Assembly: GCA_946807835.1 (NCBI GenBank)
Contig: OX327700.1
Span: forward strand, 26,200,001-26,264,000
DNA: 64,000 bases
Direction of reading: 5' to 3'
Source of the DNA: Ailanthus altissimus
Lineage: Eukaryota; Streptophyta; Magnoliopsida; Sapindales; Simaroubaceae
This document shows, in pieces, positions 13,302 through 24,355 of this stretch. The translations under genes were made by a program, and so were the position numbers. The number at the start of each line of letters is the position of its first letter. Position 1 is the stretch's first letter. Below the pieces are notes generated by a model. The model was not told the origin of the DNA. It did no database searches and worked only from the letters and a program-made list of their open reading frames with translations.

Positions 13302-13326
13302 CACGCGCTACACGCGTGCGTCCTAG
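13302..13326 (+). mobile_element. Helitron-like 3' terminus (hairpin plus CTAG, followed by T)
   Basis: A perfect 6-bp GC-rich stem, CACGCG (13302-13307) with CGCGTG (13313-13318) and loop CTACA, stands out from AT-rich surroundings. Four bases later comes CTAG (13323-13326), followed by T. Helitrons end in CTRR preceded by a short GC-rich hairpin and insert between A and T, so this fits well, although the hairpin-to-CTAG spacing is shorter than the usual 10 or so bases. The matching 5' TC terminus was not located and no Rep/helicase is present, so the element, if real, is non-autonomous. Confidence 0.5.
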
Positions 13327-14990
13327 TAAATCACCATACTTTTAATATTATTGATTAAAACCAAAATATTACATCTTATGACTTACTAATATACAATTAG
13401 AGGATTATTGGAACAACACAATACATTCACCTACTTGCATGTCCAGACCTAAATATTTTCTTATAAAAAAGAGATACAAATTAAACTTGGAAAACATTTG
13501 TACAACCAGGAATCACTATTTCTATTAAGAATTGAGAATTGAGAATTCTATCATCATGCAGAGGGATAAAATTACCCTGACACATGAGGGACAAAAACAA
13601 TCCTCATGTAAGAGGAGCAACATAAAATACACCACCACCTAAATTCTAACATCTTTCACAGATTACAACAGTAATCTTTTTAAGTCCTCACCTTAATACT
13701 CACATCAAAAGGAAAAAAAAATATAAATCAAGTTCAGATTATCACTGGAAGACTTAAGTGCCACCGAAGATTGCTTCCTCACCAAATCTAGGGTTAAGCA
13801 ATCGACATGGATAATGGCTCCATATATTGGGAATAAAGATTGTTAAGATGGACCAGTAAGGAATGTCGATGAGCAATATTTGCTTGGGAGGCAGTAAATG
13901 TTTATTCGATGGTGGTTGGTAGCGGCATTGAGTTCTAAAGACTGGCCAACAGAGAATACTAGTGGTAGAGCCTAACAGAGGCTCGACTGAGACTGACAGG
14001 GCCATAATAGAGGCCAATAGAGTGTTATTAAGCCCCACATCAGATCAACACAGGTCAGCGGTATACTCAATTGTCAGTTGCTTGGCCAAAAATTAGAAAG
14101 ACAAAAAGTAGAATGAAGGGTCAAAAAAAAAAAACAAAACTTAAAAGGAAATAAAAGGCAAATAGAAATGAAGGGGAAAGGAGAAGATTGTGCAAGAAAG
14201 AATAGAGAAGAGATCTCCACTAAAAAAAGGCCCAAACTCCTTCTCGGATGGAGATAGGTTGAACTTGATGATGATAGTTAAAATTTTGTAGAGAGATAAG
14301 AGAGTAATAAGAGAAAAAAAAAGGGGACAACCAACAATGTTAACATGAAGGAAAAAAAAAAGGCTCATTTCAATCCTTTGCATAATAAGTTTGGTTTCCA
14401 AAATCAAAAGAAAAAATTATTAATAGAATAAAAGCCAAGTTAATAGTCAAATAAGTAATTATATTTTTTTTCTTTAAAATGTTTTACATAGAAGTGAGAA
14501 ACTTCATTGGCTAAATATTATTTATTATCCTTTAGTTTTACTTGAATTAAAATAATTGTAAACACAAAGTGTATTCACAATTATACGAACAAGGGACAAA
14601 TTATATTATCTAAAATAATAGAGATAGAACAACCCAAAACTAAAACTTAAGAATTATTCGCAAAGGGATAAAAAAAAAATAGCCTTGACGTAAATTTTTG
14701 TATCTATCTAGGAACTAGAAGTAAATTTTTGTATTGAAACTTAAATGAAATTTACTATAATAGTATATAGAGCATGCGTCCGTACTCCTTAATTAATCAA
14801 GGTGGGGATATATTCTCCACCCCATTGAATTTTTCTAATGTCTTATTAACTAATATCACAATTTACCTTCTTTTTTTATTATTATTATTATTTGGCTAAA
14901 TAACCTAATTATTCTTTGTTTTGTAAATTACAATTCCATCATTGTACTATTCAAAGAAAAAAAAAAAGAAGAAAATTACACTGTCATCAC
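13327..14990. other. Intergenic region upstream of the proteasome gene
   Basis: Mostly AT-rich. A less AT-rich patch at 13740-14050 has a 94-codon minus-strand frame that I do not recognise and do not call as a gene. The last few hundred bases should contain the proteasome gene promoter, but no clear TATA box was picked out. Confidence 0.4.
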
Positions 14991-15198
14991 CGAACCGGTC
15001 ATAGTTTGAAAAAACCGAAAAAAAATCACAAACCGAACCGTCCTTCTATTTTTCATTTTCTTTTAAATTTTTTTTATTTAAGCGCTATGTTTCTTGTACA
15101 GCAGGAAAGACACATCAACACCATAAAAGCTTCCCAGATCGTGAAGCCCGAGCTATTCACTCTGAACTTTCAGTTACCGCGAATTTCTCAAAACCATT

Positions 15199-15305
15199 GT
15201 AAGTATTTACTCAGATTTCAAAATTGTTATTCTTCGTTTCTCAAGATTGTTTGACTGATTTAGATCGTTCGCTTAATCTCTTTTTCGTCATTCTTATTAA
15301 CGCAG
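15199..15305 (+). other. Leader intron of the proteasome beta-7 gene
   Basis: A GTAAGT donor at 15199 and a TTATTAACGCAG acceptor ending at 15305 bound a 107-base intron. It ends three bases before the start codon at 15309. This is inferred from splice consensus only. Confidence 0.6.
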
Positions 15306-15308
15306 CTG

Positions 15309-17773
15309 ATGGAATCGAACCAAGCCAACCACGGCCTTGTGGGCTCTAACGACCCCATTCAAAGAACCCAGTAAGCCCCTCTCTCTTGTTGTCTCTTCCT
15401 AGGGTTTATGAGTGAATTGTTGGAGTTGATTGGGAGTGAATATAGAATTGTAAACGATTTTGAAAACCCTATTATTTTTATTTTTATTTTTGTTTTTTGA
15501 ATTTATGAAATTTTTGTAGGTACCCTTATGTGACTGGAACATCTGTAATTGCTTTGAAGTACAAAGATGGAATTTTGATGGCAGCTGACATGGGAGGTTA
15601 GTCTTAATACCAATTATTTATATTGATTTTGTTTTGAAAGAAAAAAGAATATATTGTGTCAATGCACTTTGTTTTTGTCTATTTATTTTTACTTCCTCGG
15701 TTCTTGTTTTGTAAGTAATATTCTTCTTAGGCAATTATCCGTGTTTTGTTTGCTCACTCAAATTGTGGATAATAAGTGAAATATAATTATATTCATCTCA
15801 TGTGAATGAAGTAGTTAAGTTTTATCTGAGAGAAGAATCGAGTAATCAGAATTCCTTTTACTAGTAAAATTTTCTCAGCTATTAACTGTTCTGGTTTTTC
15901 AAGTGGTTTGAATTTGAAAGGAAGGAAAATGCTTTGAATTTGTTGCAGACAACTAGTTATTCTAAGCTGGTATTGTTTGTTTCATCTTCTTTTCAAGACC
16001 TTTAGGAATTACATTTGAATCTGTGGTACTCTTTTATTTACTGTTTCCCATGGTTTGTTTATTTCTTCATTTCAAGCCTTTTAAGTTTAACTTTCCTTTC
16101 CTTTCCTCTTGAAACGAGAGGAATGCTGACTTTGCTTCCTTTATGGTAATCAGTGTCTAATGTCTTCCCTTGTTTTCTTTTGATTCAAGTGGCTATAGGT
16201 CTTTTTGTTTGAGAAATAAATGGACTCCTATGCATCACATTTACGGTATTTCGTTTGTAGTCCATTATCTCTATCAACATCTATTGTATGCATTTTGAGG
16301 CTTACCATAGTTTAGAAGCATATAGAATGGCCTGGTTTGGAACTTTGAAATTTATGTCTAGAGTGGTTATCAATGTTGTTCTTATAACAGATGGTGGATT
16401 TTCTTTTACCTAATGATCGTTGAAATATAGTTTGCTATTAGAAATGGTGCTTGGTGGTAGAGAAGCAAAAGCTTTTAGAAAATGATCTTCTGGTGCAAAG
16501 AGGTGTAGGAATCATCATTTCACCATTTTTTTAGTTTTAATTGTTTGGTCAGCTTCCCGAGCATTATCTAAAATCAATAAATTTTCTGGAATTTGTTATT
16601 TAGTATTCTTATTGATCATATGTAGTTCTGTCATTACTTTTTGATAAATAGTAAGGCTGACTTGTGGCATGCCTTTAAAATAATTGAAAAATTCAGGTTC
16701 CTATGGGTCCACTCTGCGATACAAGAGTGTGGAGCGAATGAAGCCCATTGGAAAGCATTCTCTTCTGGGTGCCAGTGGAGAAATAAGTGATTTTCAGGAG
16801 ATCTTGCGTTATCTTGATGAGCTTATGTAAGAATTATTGTTTTAGTTGGAAAGAGTGTTGCCGGATAGTTTTTTGCTTGAATTTTCTGACTCTCACTTTT
16901 GTTTTGGATGTTTGATGGTTGCAGCCTTTACGACAATATGTGGGATGACGGGAACTCTTTGGGGCCTAAAGAGTTGCACAGCTATTTGACAAGGGTTATG
17001 TATAACAGGCGTAACAAGTTTGATCCCTTGTGGAACTCTCTTGTGATTGGTGGAGTGAAAAATGGACAGAAGTACCTTGGCATGGTAAGTCTTAATCATA
17101 TCTTGACTGACAGTCAGCAACAGACAGGCTGCATTTTTTAAGGATTAGACAATGACATGCTTGTGTTCAATTTTGACCGTCCAGGTTTCAATGATAGGAG
17201 TGAACTTTGAGGACAATCATGTAGCAACTGGATTTGGAAATCACCTTGCAAGGCCAATTCTTCGTGATGAGTGGCATGAGAACTTGAGTTTTGAAGATGG
17301 CGTTAAGCTATTGGAAAAGTGCATGCGTGTGCTTTTGTATCGTGACAGATCTGCTGTCAATAAGCTTCAGGTTTGTTTATTTTTTATATCATTTGCTCCA
17401 TGGTTATTGTATATCCACTGTCATATGTGGTAACTAATAGTTTCTTCTGTAATATTTTTGTAAAGCAATCATATTTACATAGAGTTTAATTGAGTCGATG
17501 CAATGGTCTTTGCCTCTCTGGGTGCATTTGCTGGAAAGACAATTTTTGTAGCCATCTTAGGTTGTTAGCGTTAAGGTTATATACTTTGTTAATTTGGTAT
17601 CTGGAACAAATTTTTTTCTTGAGATTGACTTAGATTATGTTTGAACCCTGAAATTGCAGATAGCAAAGATCACAGAAGAAGGTGTAACAATTTCACAGCC
17701 CTACTCATTGAAGACCTTCTGGGGATTCTCTGCTTTCCAGAATCCAACAGCAGGCGCTGAAGGATCATGGTAG
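15309..17773 (+). CDS. PBG1: 20S proteasome subunit beta type-4 (beta-7, PBG1 type)
   Basis: Six coding exons with GT-AG introns: 15309-15370, 15520-15596, 16697-16826, 16925-17084, 17185-17370 and 17660-17773. Together they make 729 bases, or 242 residues, close to the roughly 246 of plant PBG1. The protein opens with a short propeptide, then PYVTGTSVIALKYKDGILMA, the start of the Ntn-hydrolase fold. Later come MGGSYGSTLRYKSVERM, LLGASGEISDFQ, HSYLTRVMYNRRNKFDPLWN and KCMRVLLYRDRSAVNKLQIA, all typical of the beta-7 (PSMB4/PRE4) subunit. Beta-7 is a structural, non-catalytic subunit of the outer face of the beta ring in nucleus and cytosol, which fits the absence of a catalytic-type 'TTT' mature N-terminus. 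The start was chosen because it is the first ATG after the leader intron and gives the expected propeptide. All phases join cleanly and no damage is seen. Confidence 0.95.
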
Positions 17774-19068
17774 TCGCACAAGATAGCTTCTTTCATGTTC
17801 TTTCTCTGTGTTACTTATGGAGTTCAAAGACAAAATGTTGTTACGAATGATCCATTTTTATGTTTTTTTAAGCCAGTATCTAGTAAGGTGTGACCTGATC
17901 CACGTTGCACCAAAGGTTCTGATGGTGAAGTACTCTGTTATGAGAACAATTTATATTTTAAAGTCATTTAAAACTTTAATGTTTGTCACTTCTTGCCTTT
18001 ATCTGCTTTATGCATGTAAGTGCATCATCCATCCATTATGTATGTCAGGGAAGATATCGATTTGCTTTTAATTTTGTCATGTATTTTTGTACCTATCATC
18101 GAGTTAGCTTCTGTGTTGAGAAAAATTAAGGAACTAAGTCAAAACAATGAATGAAGTTGGCTGCGTGGTTGAAGCAAAAGCTCTTTATGAAACAGAACCG
18201 GTCAGACCACTAGCGAAATACTACTGAGAGCATTAAGTTACCAGCAGTCGGGGGTTAATTTCCGTGTCAACACTTTTGGAAAGTTCTGTATAAGTTGCTT
18301 TTTGATTTAGCAACACACAATTTTGATCTATATGTAAAGATTTTGCTGGTCAAGATTCTTTGATGGGGATAAATGTATCATGTTGACCTTCTTCATGTCC
18401 TTTTTTGCATGTACAAGCTGACAATATTGAGTTTTCTCAAGTTTGGTTTAGCAATTAGAGATATCAAATCAATTGTGGGAATCTTTGAATTGTTTGTAAT
18501 TGCAGTTCTCCTTTTGGAGAATGAGATTATAGGTTTGTACTGGGAATAACTAGTGTTATAATTTAAGCATATGCTAAACTTGATGTGGTTCTGAAAGGGG
18601 CATATACCTAGAAAGTAGAACTTCTCGGTCTCAAAGGCTGAATATGGCTAGCAAGTAGCAAGTGCTGGAGAGCAACACGACTCTTTCTATGATCCGATTT
18701 TTTAGTTTACAAGTGAATTGCAGCAAATACTGCTAAACTCCTAATAGAAGTGTGCTGAAACTAGAACATATTGTTACTGAAAGAATATATGAAACTGACT
18801 TAGAAACTTGTTAGCAGAATTACATATCAGATGTTCAATAATGCTCAAATTGTAACTGAAGTTTCTCACGCTTGATACATCGCAGCTCTAGAAATACTTA
18901 TAGCTTGTAACAAAAAATTCTGTACCTATTGTTTCTTGAGCTTTCCATCTTGACTGCAAAAGAAGAAACAAGCAGACCAAGAAACACACAAGAAAATAAA
19001 TAAATAGACAAAGATGCAGAAACAACCTGAACTGAACACGTGCTTTGGTTTTGGTAATAATGCCCAAG
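17774..19068. other. 3' UTR of the proteasome gene and following non-coding DNA
   Basis: The first few hundred bases should be the 3' UTR. The rest, up to the foldback at 19069, is of ordinary base composition without a gene I recognise. Overlapping minus-strand frames at 18888-19205 run across the foldback and resemble no known protein. On the minus strand this stretch would be the downstream part of the putative microRNA primary transcript. Confidence 0.45.
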
Positions 19069-19163
19069 GTTTGGCATGCTGGAGAAATGGCGCCGGCAGC
19101 CAAGCCCACAAGGGAAAAAGGTGAGCATGGGTGACGGTGCCATCTCCCCTGCATGGCAAACAT
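19069..19163 (-). ncRNA. Candidate microRNA precursor foldback (miR391/miR3627/miR4376-like)
   Basis: The two arms, 19069-19106 and about 19125-19163, pair over roughly 36 positions with about six mismatches and no large bulge, around a loop of about 20 bases. Read on the minus strand, two of the differing positions become G-U pairs, so the minus strand folds better. The minus-strand 5' arm holds GCAGGGGAGATGGCACCGTC (19152-19133). From memory this differs at two positions from the miR3627-type core GCAGGAGAGATGGCACTGTC and also resembles miR1432, miR4376 and miR391, a related group known to target autoinhibited Ca2+-ATPase transcripts. A base T immediately precedes it, the preferred 5' base for AGO1 loading. 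A TATA box lies about 100 bases upstream on the same strand. Family name and function are inference; the foldback itself is plain in the sequence. Confidence 0.6.
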
Positions 19164-19264
19164 GTTGATGCTTTGCTTCCTTGCTTGCTTGTTATCTTCT
19201 TTCATGGGTTGATTGATTGTACTCTCCCTCTCTCTCTCTCTCTAACCTGAGCATGCATCGGCTC

Positions 19265-19271
19265 TATATAT
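19265..19271 (-). promoter_or_regulatory. TATA box upstream of the foldback
   Basis: The minus strand reads CCATATATAGAG, a good plant TATA box. It is followed after about 25-40 bases by a GA-rich initiator-like region (CT run on the plus strand at 19222-19242), then the foldback about 100 bases further on. The spacing fits a polymerase II microRNA promoter. Confidence 0.5.
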
Positions 19272-19842
19272 GGATGAAGTACCTTGTCCTGTAATCATCA
19301 CGATATTAATTTGTATTCATAATTGGCTCCACAAGCAATTATGGAATTCACTGATACAACATTGTTTAACTCAAATGCACATGTGATGTGCGCATCAAAT
19401 AAAAGACAGAATGACTGTGGAACGAAAAGGGTAGTGTCAGCTCGGCCGCCAGCCTGAGCCTACCCTATGTAGTACCATTGTGGCATTGTCTCCTCCACTT
19501 TTCAAAGGTGAAATGGATTTCACTTGCATGCTTTCTCCAATTTGGTCCTTTATCTCAATAAGACGACAGTTTCTTTTCATGGCTAACTCCTGCTTTTTCT
19601 TACCCTTGTTCTTTTGAAAGCGAGTTGGCAACTGAGATACAGAGAGAGAAATTTGAAAAAACAAATTGATGCCGAAGATGAAAACTTCACTGTCTCTTAG
19701 ATATAATCAACTATTTTTTTAATTACAAACAGAATAAAATTTTGTATGATACGTGTTACGGAATTTAAGTTTTTTTCTCTCTCATTTATCTCAATTAATG
19801 TTATAAAATTTTGAAATAAATGTGCAAGTCAGTATAAATACT
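19272..19842. other. Intergenic, upstream of the foldback promoter
   Basis: A less AT-rich stretch at 19437-19664 holds a 75-codon minus-strand frame with no recognised similarity. The rest is AT-rich. It should include upstream promoter DNA of the putative microRNA gene. Confidence 0.35.
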
Positions 19843-20447
19843 GAGACCAAAATCCTCCCATAAATTAAGTTTTTACTTAAACAATTTTCTCTTTAAGTTA
19901 AACTTTCACCTAAACAAACATAAATATGTGATTAGTAATTAATAAAAAAAATAGTAATAAAATAGATCTTAATCACTTATGTTTAAGTACTAATATGTGT
20001 TAAAAGATTTTTAAAAATTTAGATAAATTTAAATTAAAAATAAATTTTAATTTTAAATATTGATATAAAGACAACTGTACAAAAAAAATCTTTCAATCTC
20101 CACTTTACCAATGATATTAGTTCTTTACTCATCTCCTCGAGTACTATTTGCTTTCTAATAACAATTAACAAGAATTTATAAGTTGAAATATGATATTTGA
20201 AACCTTTCAAGTGTTATAAGTTTTATCTTTTCAAGTTTCAAAATTTTCATTTTTTCTATTAATTTAGTAAATTAAAATTTTTTTGTAAGTTAAATTTACT
20301 TAAATTTTTTAAAAAAATTTAATACGTGTTAACACTTAAATATGAATGATTAAAATTTATTTTGTTATTATTTTTTTCTTTTATCAATTACTAATGACAT
20401 GTTAATATTTATTTAAGTAAAAACTTAACTTAGAAAAGACCTGATCC
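19843..20447. repeat. Inverted-repeat MITE (foldback), about 600 bases
   Basis: The left arm (19843-20035) and right arm (about 20287-20447) are inverted copies. Left reads AAGTTTTTACTTAAA, ATTAGTAATTAATAAAA, AATAGTAATAAAATAGAT, ATTTAAATTTT-like. The reverse complement of the right gives AAGTTTTTACTTAAATAAA, ATTAGTAATTGATAAAA, AATAATAACAAAATAAAT in the same order. About 250 bases separate the arms. There is no coding capacity. The target duplication was not identified. Confidence 0.7.
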
Positions 20448-22028
20448 TAATTTAGTAGCTGAGCTCCAATAACAATAAATAGCAACTACAAAATGCTTAA
20501 GTAAATGGCAATTAAAAGATCTCAAATTCTTTGATCTGTAAATTTGTGATGCTGAAACTCAAAAGTCCAAATATCACTGACAAACCCAGATGCGGTGATG
20601 AAAGAAGAGCAATGGGCCAGTTTCATATGTTTTGAGTGATGAAGTTGGTTGATAAATAGAGTGATGTTGAGCTAACGACAGTTTATACGGAAATTCTTCT
20701 TTTTATCTCACAAAGCCTATCCTAAGTTTCCTTGTGTTCGATATCGACTGGCTCAAGTTGGCCATTGATGCGGATGTGGTCACGTGGGCAAGTTTCTGTT
20801 TCTTCTGATGCCTGATTGCCTTCAATTTTATTGTCATAAATTTGCCATTTGTATTTCATGACCAAATAAATCTCAACATCACAACAAAAGCAGCACAAAT
20901 ACTGTCTCTTATTTTACGAAAGAAAAAAAAAATTAGAATATTGTAGAGTGCCTCTATGAAAATACTTGGTGAACAAAAAAAAACATTCCCTGCAGAATAT
21001 ATGAAAGATGTTGCTAAGCTATAGAAAGTTTTTTTATGCCTCTTGAATTTTTTATTTTAGAAAAATTGACGGTTTAATTTTTGTGTTTTTGTTGAATTAT
21101 TTACTTGATTCTTAATATTTTAAAAATTACTAATTATGTTCTTTAATGACGCTTTTGCTATTATTTTCATTTTTGAAATTTTTTTTATTATTTTTATCTT
21201 TAAAATATGATTATTTTCGCTTTTAAGAAGCACAATTGGTAACTTTAAAAATATTAAGGACCTAATGAACTAAAATGATAATTTCTCTTTTTTAATTGAG
21301 AAATATAAAATTAATTAATAAAATGATAGTTGTTTAATAATAAATTTTTTAACACCAAAATCTTTTTCAGATAATCTATTTTAAGTTAAAAAAAAAGTGA
21401 TGATTAGATGCAAAGTACAAACTCATCTTCTTGTTATAATAGATTTATTTATTAAAAAAATATTAAACTTCTCAAGTGCTATTTCAATTTTTTTTTTAAT
21501 TCTAAGAGAGTTATCATAAAATCGGTTGAAATTAAAAAAGAGAAAAAGTATTCAAGATACTTAATTTTAAAATTAACAGAAATTATTAGCTAAACGGCAA
21601 AGAGATATCAAACATGAACATTGGGCTATGATTTTTGTCCAACTTGCAGCATAGGCTTTTGGCCATATTTGCCATATATTTCCTATGATTGGGCCTACTA
21701 ACACCCTTCTAAAAATCTTTCAAAAACTGAAAGTAAAATTATCAAATAAATTTAATTTTTTTTAATAAAAATTCTTTACATCCATAATAATTAACACCTC
21801 AAATTTGTTGTTATTATTGAGATTTATTCTCATATGTCATCTCAAATTTTGTATAAATATATAATAAATAAATACTTTATTAATTTTTAATTATTCTTTA
21901 TAAGGTCATATATTTGTAACATGTTTGAATTGATATAAAGAGTTCAGATCAAGTCTAAAGAATTAAAATATTGTTTAAAATGAGATAAAAATTTAGAAAT
22001 ATATTTACAATGACATAGTTACAAATAA
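20448..22028. other. AT-rich intergenic region
   Basis: No gene or clear repeat recognised. A somewhat less AT-rich patch at 20560-20900 has no extended reading frame. Confidence 0.45.
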
Positions 22029-23980
22029 TTGCAAGCATTGTTAGGAAATATTATTGTATAAATATATTCTTGAATTGTTTATTCCTAATGTATTTTCACC
22101 GATGCAGGGTCTGCAAGTGGAATCGATTTATATAGATAAATATATATTTATATCTGGATCGTCCAAATGATTAATCTTAATAGACTATCAACTTAGTGAA
22201 AGCTCGTAGACTAAATACTGAATAAGACTTAAAGAAGATCTCCAATAGATATCCCATAAAATCGTCAATTGAGGGTCTTTTCGAGTTGAGTAGTATTCGT
22301 GGTCCTTTGACCTGAGCACCATGGTGGGCTTGTAAGTGATCCACCATACTTAGGTTCCATACATGTCAGAGATATTTCATTGTCTGACTACTGCGTGTCG
22401 CTAGGTATGGTTCAATGTTTATAGAGTCTAGTGTGTGTAGAGATGGGATCCATTAACTCATATGGGTGAGTCTAATATTCAAATCCTCTAAGGTTGTATT
22501 CCAAGAAGTCTTATAGCTATAAGCATTACACCCAAGAAGGAGTTTTCCGTGGTATAAACAATGTCGCAAAGGAGTTAGTGGATATTGTTTATCGGAATAC
22601 GAATCGAAGACATAAGTTTATAGTTGAGCAATAGGGGACTTGCCGGTGTTGATCTATATCTCTGCTCTTCTGGGATATTAATGTCGGAGAGATTGTACGA
22701 ATATAAATTAACCTTAATTTGTATGATTTAACTCGCTATTTTATATTATCCATAACGTGTGTGTATGGGACATCAGTTATAGACTTACATAAATTTTCTG
22801 TGAGACAAAATGGGTATGAACTTAAGGAGTCTCACTATACAAAGTATACTCGTTGAGCACGTGGGTAGCGCACCGGATTGAATTGTTCGATCTGAGAAGT
22901 TTTTTAAAAATATTTATTTATTTCAGGATCTCTTGGAGAGTAGTTAAGGTTTAAGTGTTAAACTTAAGATTGTGTCAAGTGAGACACTTTTATCTACCTA
23001 GTGTCTGCTTTAATTTATGCTAATAAGTTATATTGGTACTAAATTTAGAATGGCTGAATATAGCTATCATTTAAATAAAATAATTGTTATTTTATTTAAA
23101 TTAATTCATTAGGCCATTTATTTATTTCAAGGTCTCTCGAGGAATAGTTAAAGTTTAAGTGTTAAATTTAAGATTGTGTCAAGTGAGATTTAACATTTTA
23201 ATCTACCTAATGTATGCGTCAAATTATACTAATAATTTATATGAGTATTAAATTAGATATTAATAAATAAAGCTATAAAAAAATGAAACAATTATTGTTT
23301 CAATTTATAATTCAGCCATTTATTAAATGTATTAAATTCATTAAGCCATTGCCATGTGTAATGTTGGAACTAGAGGATTGACTACATATGATGCTTTCAT
23401 TGGTTGAAAAGAAATGAAGAATTGAATTGAATGATTCAATTCAATTAAGTAAGATGTGGCAGCATATTGAACTTTTTAACCACCAATTGCTTCTTCATTT
23501 CGCCAAAAAAGCAAGCAGTTGCCACTAATCTTTATGCTTGCCTTGTCATGCTTAGCCACATATCATTCAGCTCCTTTTTAATTAGTTAAATGATAGGCAG
23601 TGATTACTTATAAATATAAGTGTTTTGGCCAATAGATAAAAAAGATTAATAGAATTGTATTTTTGCTTTCAAAGGTTAAGTGTTAACCTTAAATAGCATT
23701 AAGCATTCAAGAGATAAAATGAATAGAAGCAAAAGTTGCTTCAAATAAGTTTTGAGAATGAAAGTTATTATTCTATCTTGAAGAAGTCCATCACGTCTTC
23801 AATTAGAATGTTCAAAATACGCTTCAATGGCGAGTCTTCTAATCTCATTAGTTTAATGAGATTATTTTAATGTATATAAATTCTGCTGTATTGCATATTT
23901 GATATGTTATTATTAAATTATTTAAAATACACACATTCACCTGTAACACAACATACACGTACATAACAGCCAACAATTAT
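22029..23980 (+). repeat. Dispersed non-coding repeat family, copy 2
   Basis: The core 22140-22900 is collinear with 11138-11800. The outer limits are proposed from a TGTTAGG start (22034) and an AACAGCCAACA end (about 23975), a TG...CA layout like an LTR. No convincing target duplication flanks them. It contains an internal tandem duplication (listed separately) and has no coding capacity. Confidence 0.6.
22914..23320 (+). repeat. Tandem duplication, two units of about 200 bases
   Basis: Both units begin TATTTATTTCA.G.TCTCT, then TAGTTAA.GTTTAAGTGTTAAA, then TTAAGATTGTGTCAAGTGAG, then ATCTACCTA.TGT. The starts are at about 22914 and 23115. They lie within dispersed repeat copy 2 and are absent as a pair from copy 1. 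Confidence 0.8.
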
Positions 23981-24355
23981 TCGTTAATCTCTAAAACCCA
24001 CGTATATGTTCTCATTTTTAATCCAAAATTTATATTATTTATTTTTGTTTCTTAATATATTTAGAAGATTTTTGAACTAGAGAAATAAAAAAAACATTTA
24101 GTAACAATTGCACTGCAGCCAAGGCCAAGGGCTTAGTTCTACCTTTTATTTTTTTTAATCCATTCAAATAAAAAATGTTTTAATTTTTAAACCCAATATC
24201 TTCAATATCCACATATCTTTTTCATCAAAGTTTATTTTAATGTGCACATATGAAAATTTGAAAAAAAAAACTAAAAATAGAGCTTATTGGGATTTTATAA
24301 ATATGGGCGAAAAGAAAGGGTTCTATTTGAAATTAAAAGAGAAAAAAAAAATGCC
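23981..24355. other. AT-rich spacer before the LINE
   Basis: Non-coding. If the LINE once had an ORF1 (gag with zinc knuckles), it would be here, but no such frame is recognisable. Confidence 0.45.

Noticed and set aside
13754..14038. 94-codon minus-strand frame upstream of the proteasome gene
   Set aside because: No recognisable domain, no plausible promoter or start context, and alternative frames look equally plausible.
14916..15254. 112-codon frame before the proteasome gene
   Set aside because: It runs across the leader and leader intron of PBG1. Composition and position explain it as chance.
18888..19205. Overlapping 105-, 81- and 77-codon minus-strand frames
   Set aside because: They are alternative frames across the microRNA-like foldback and its downstream DNA. 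None has a known domain, and the stem structure explains the composition better.
19437..19664. 75-codon minus-strand frame
   Set aside because: Unrecognised, with no supporting gene structure. Possibly part of the upstream region of the putative microRNA gene.
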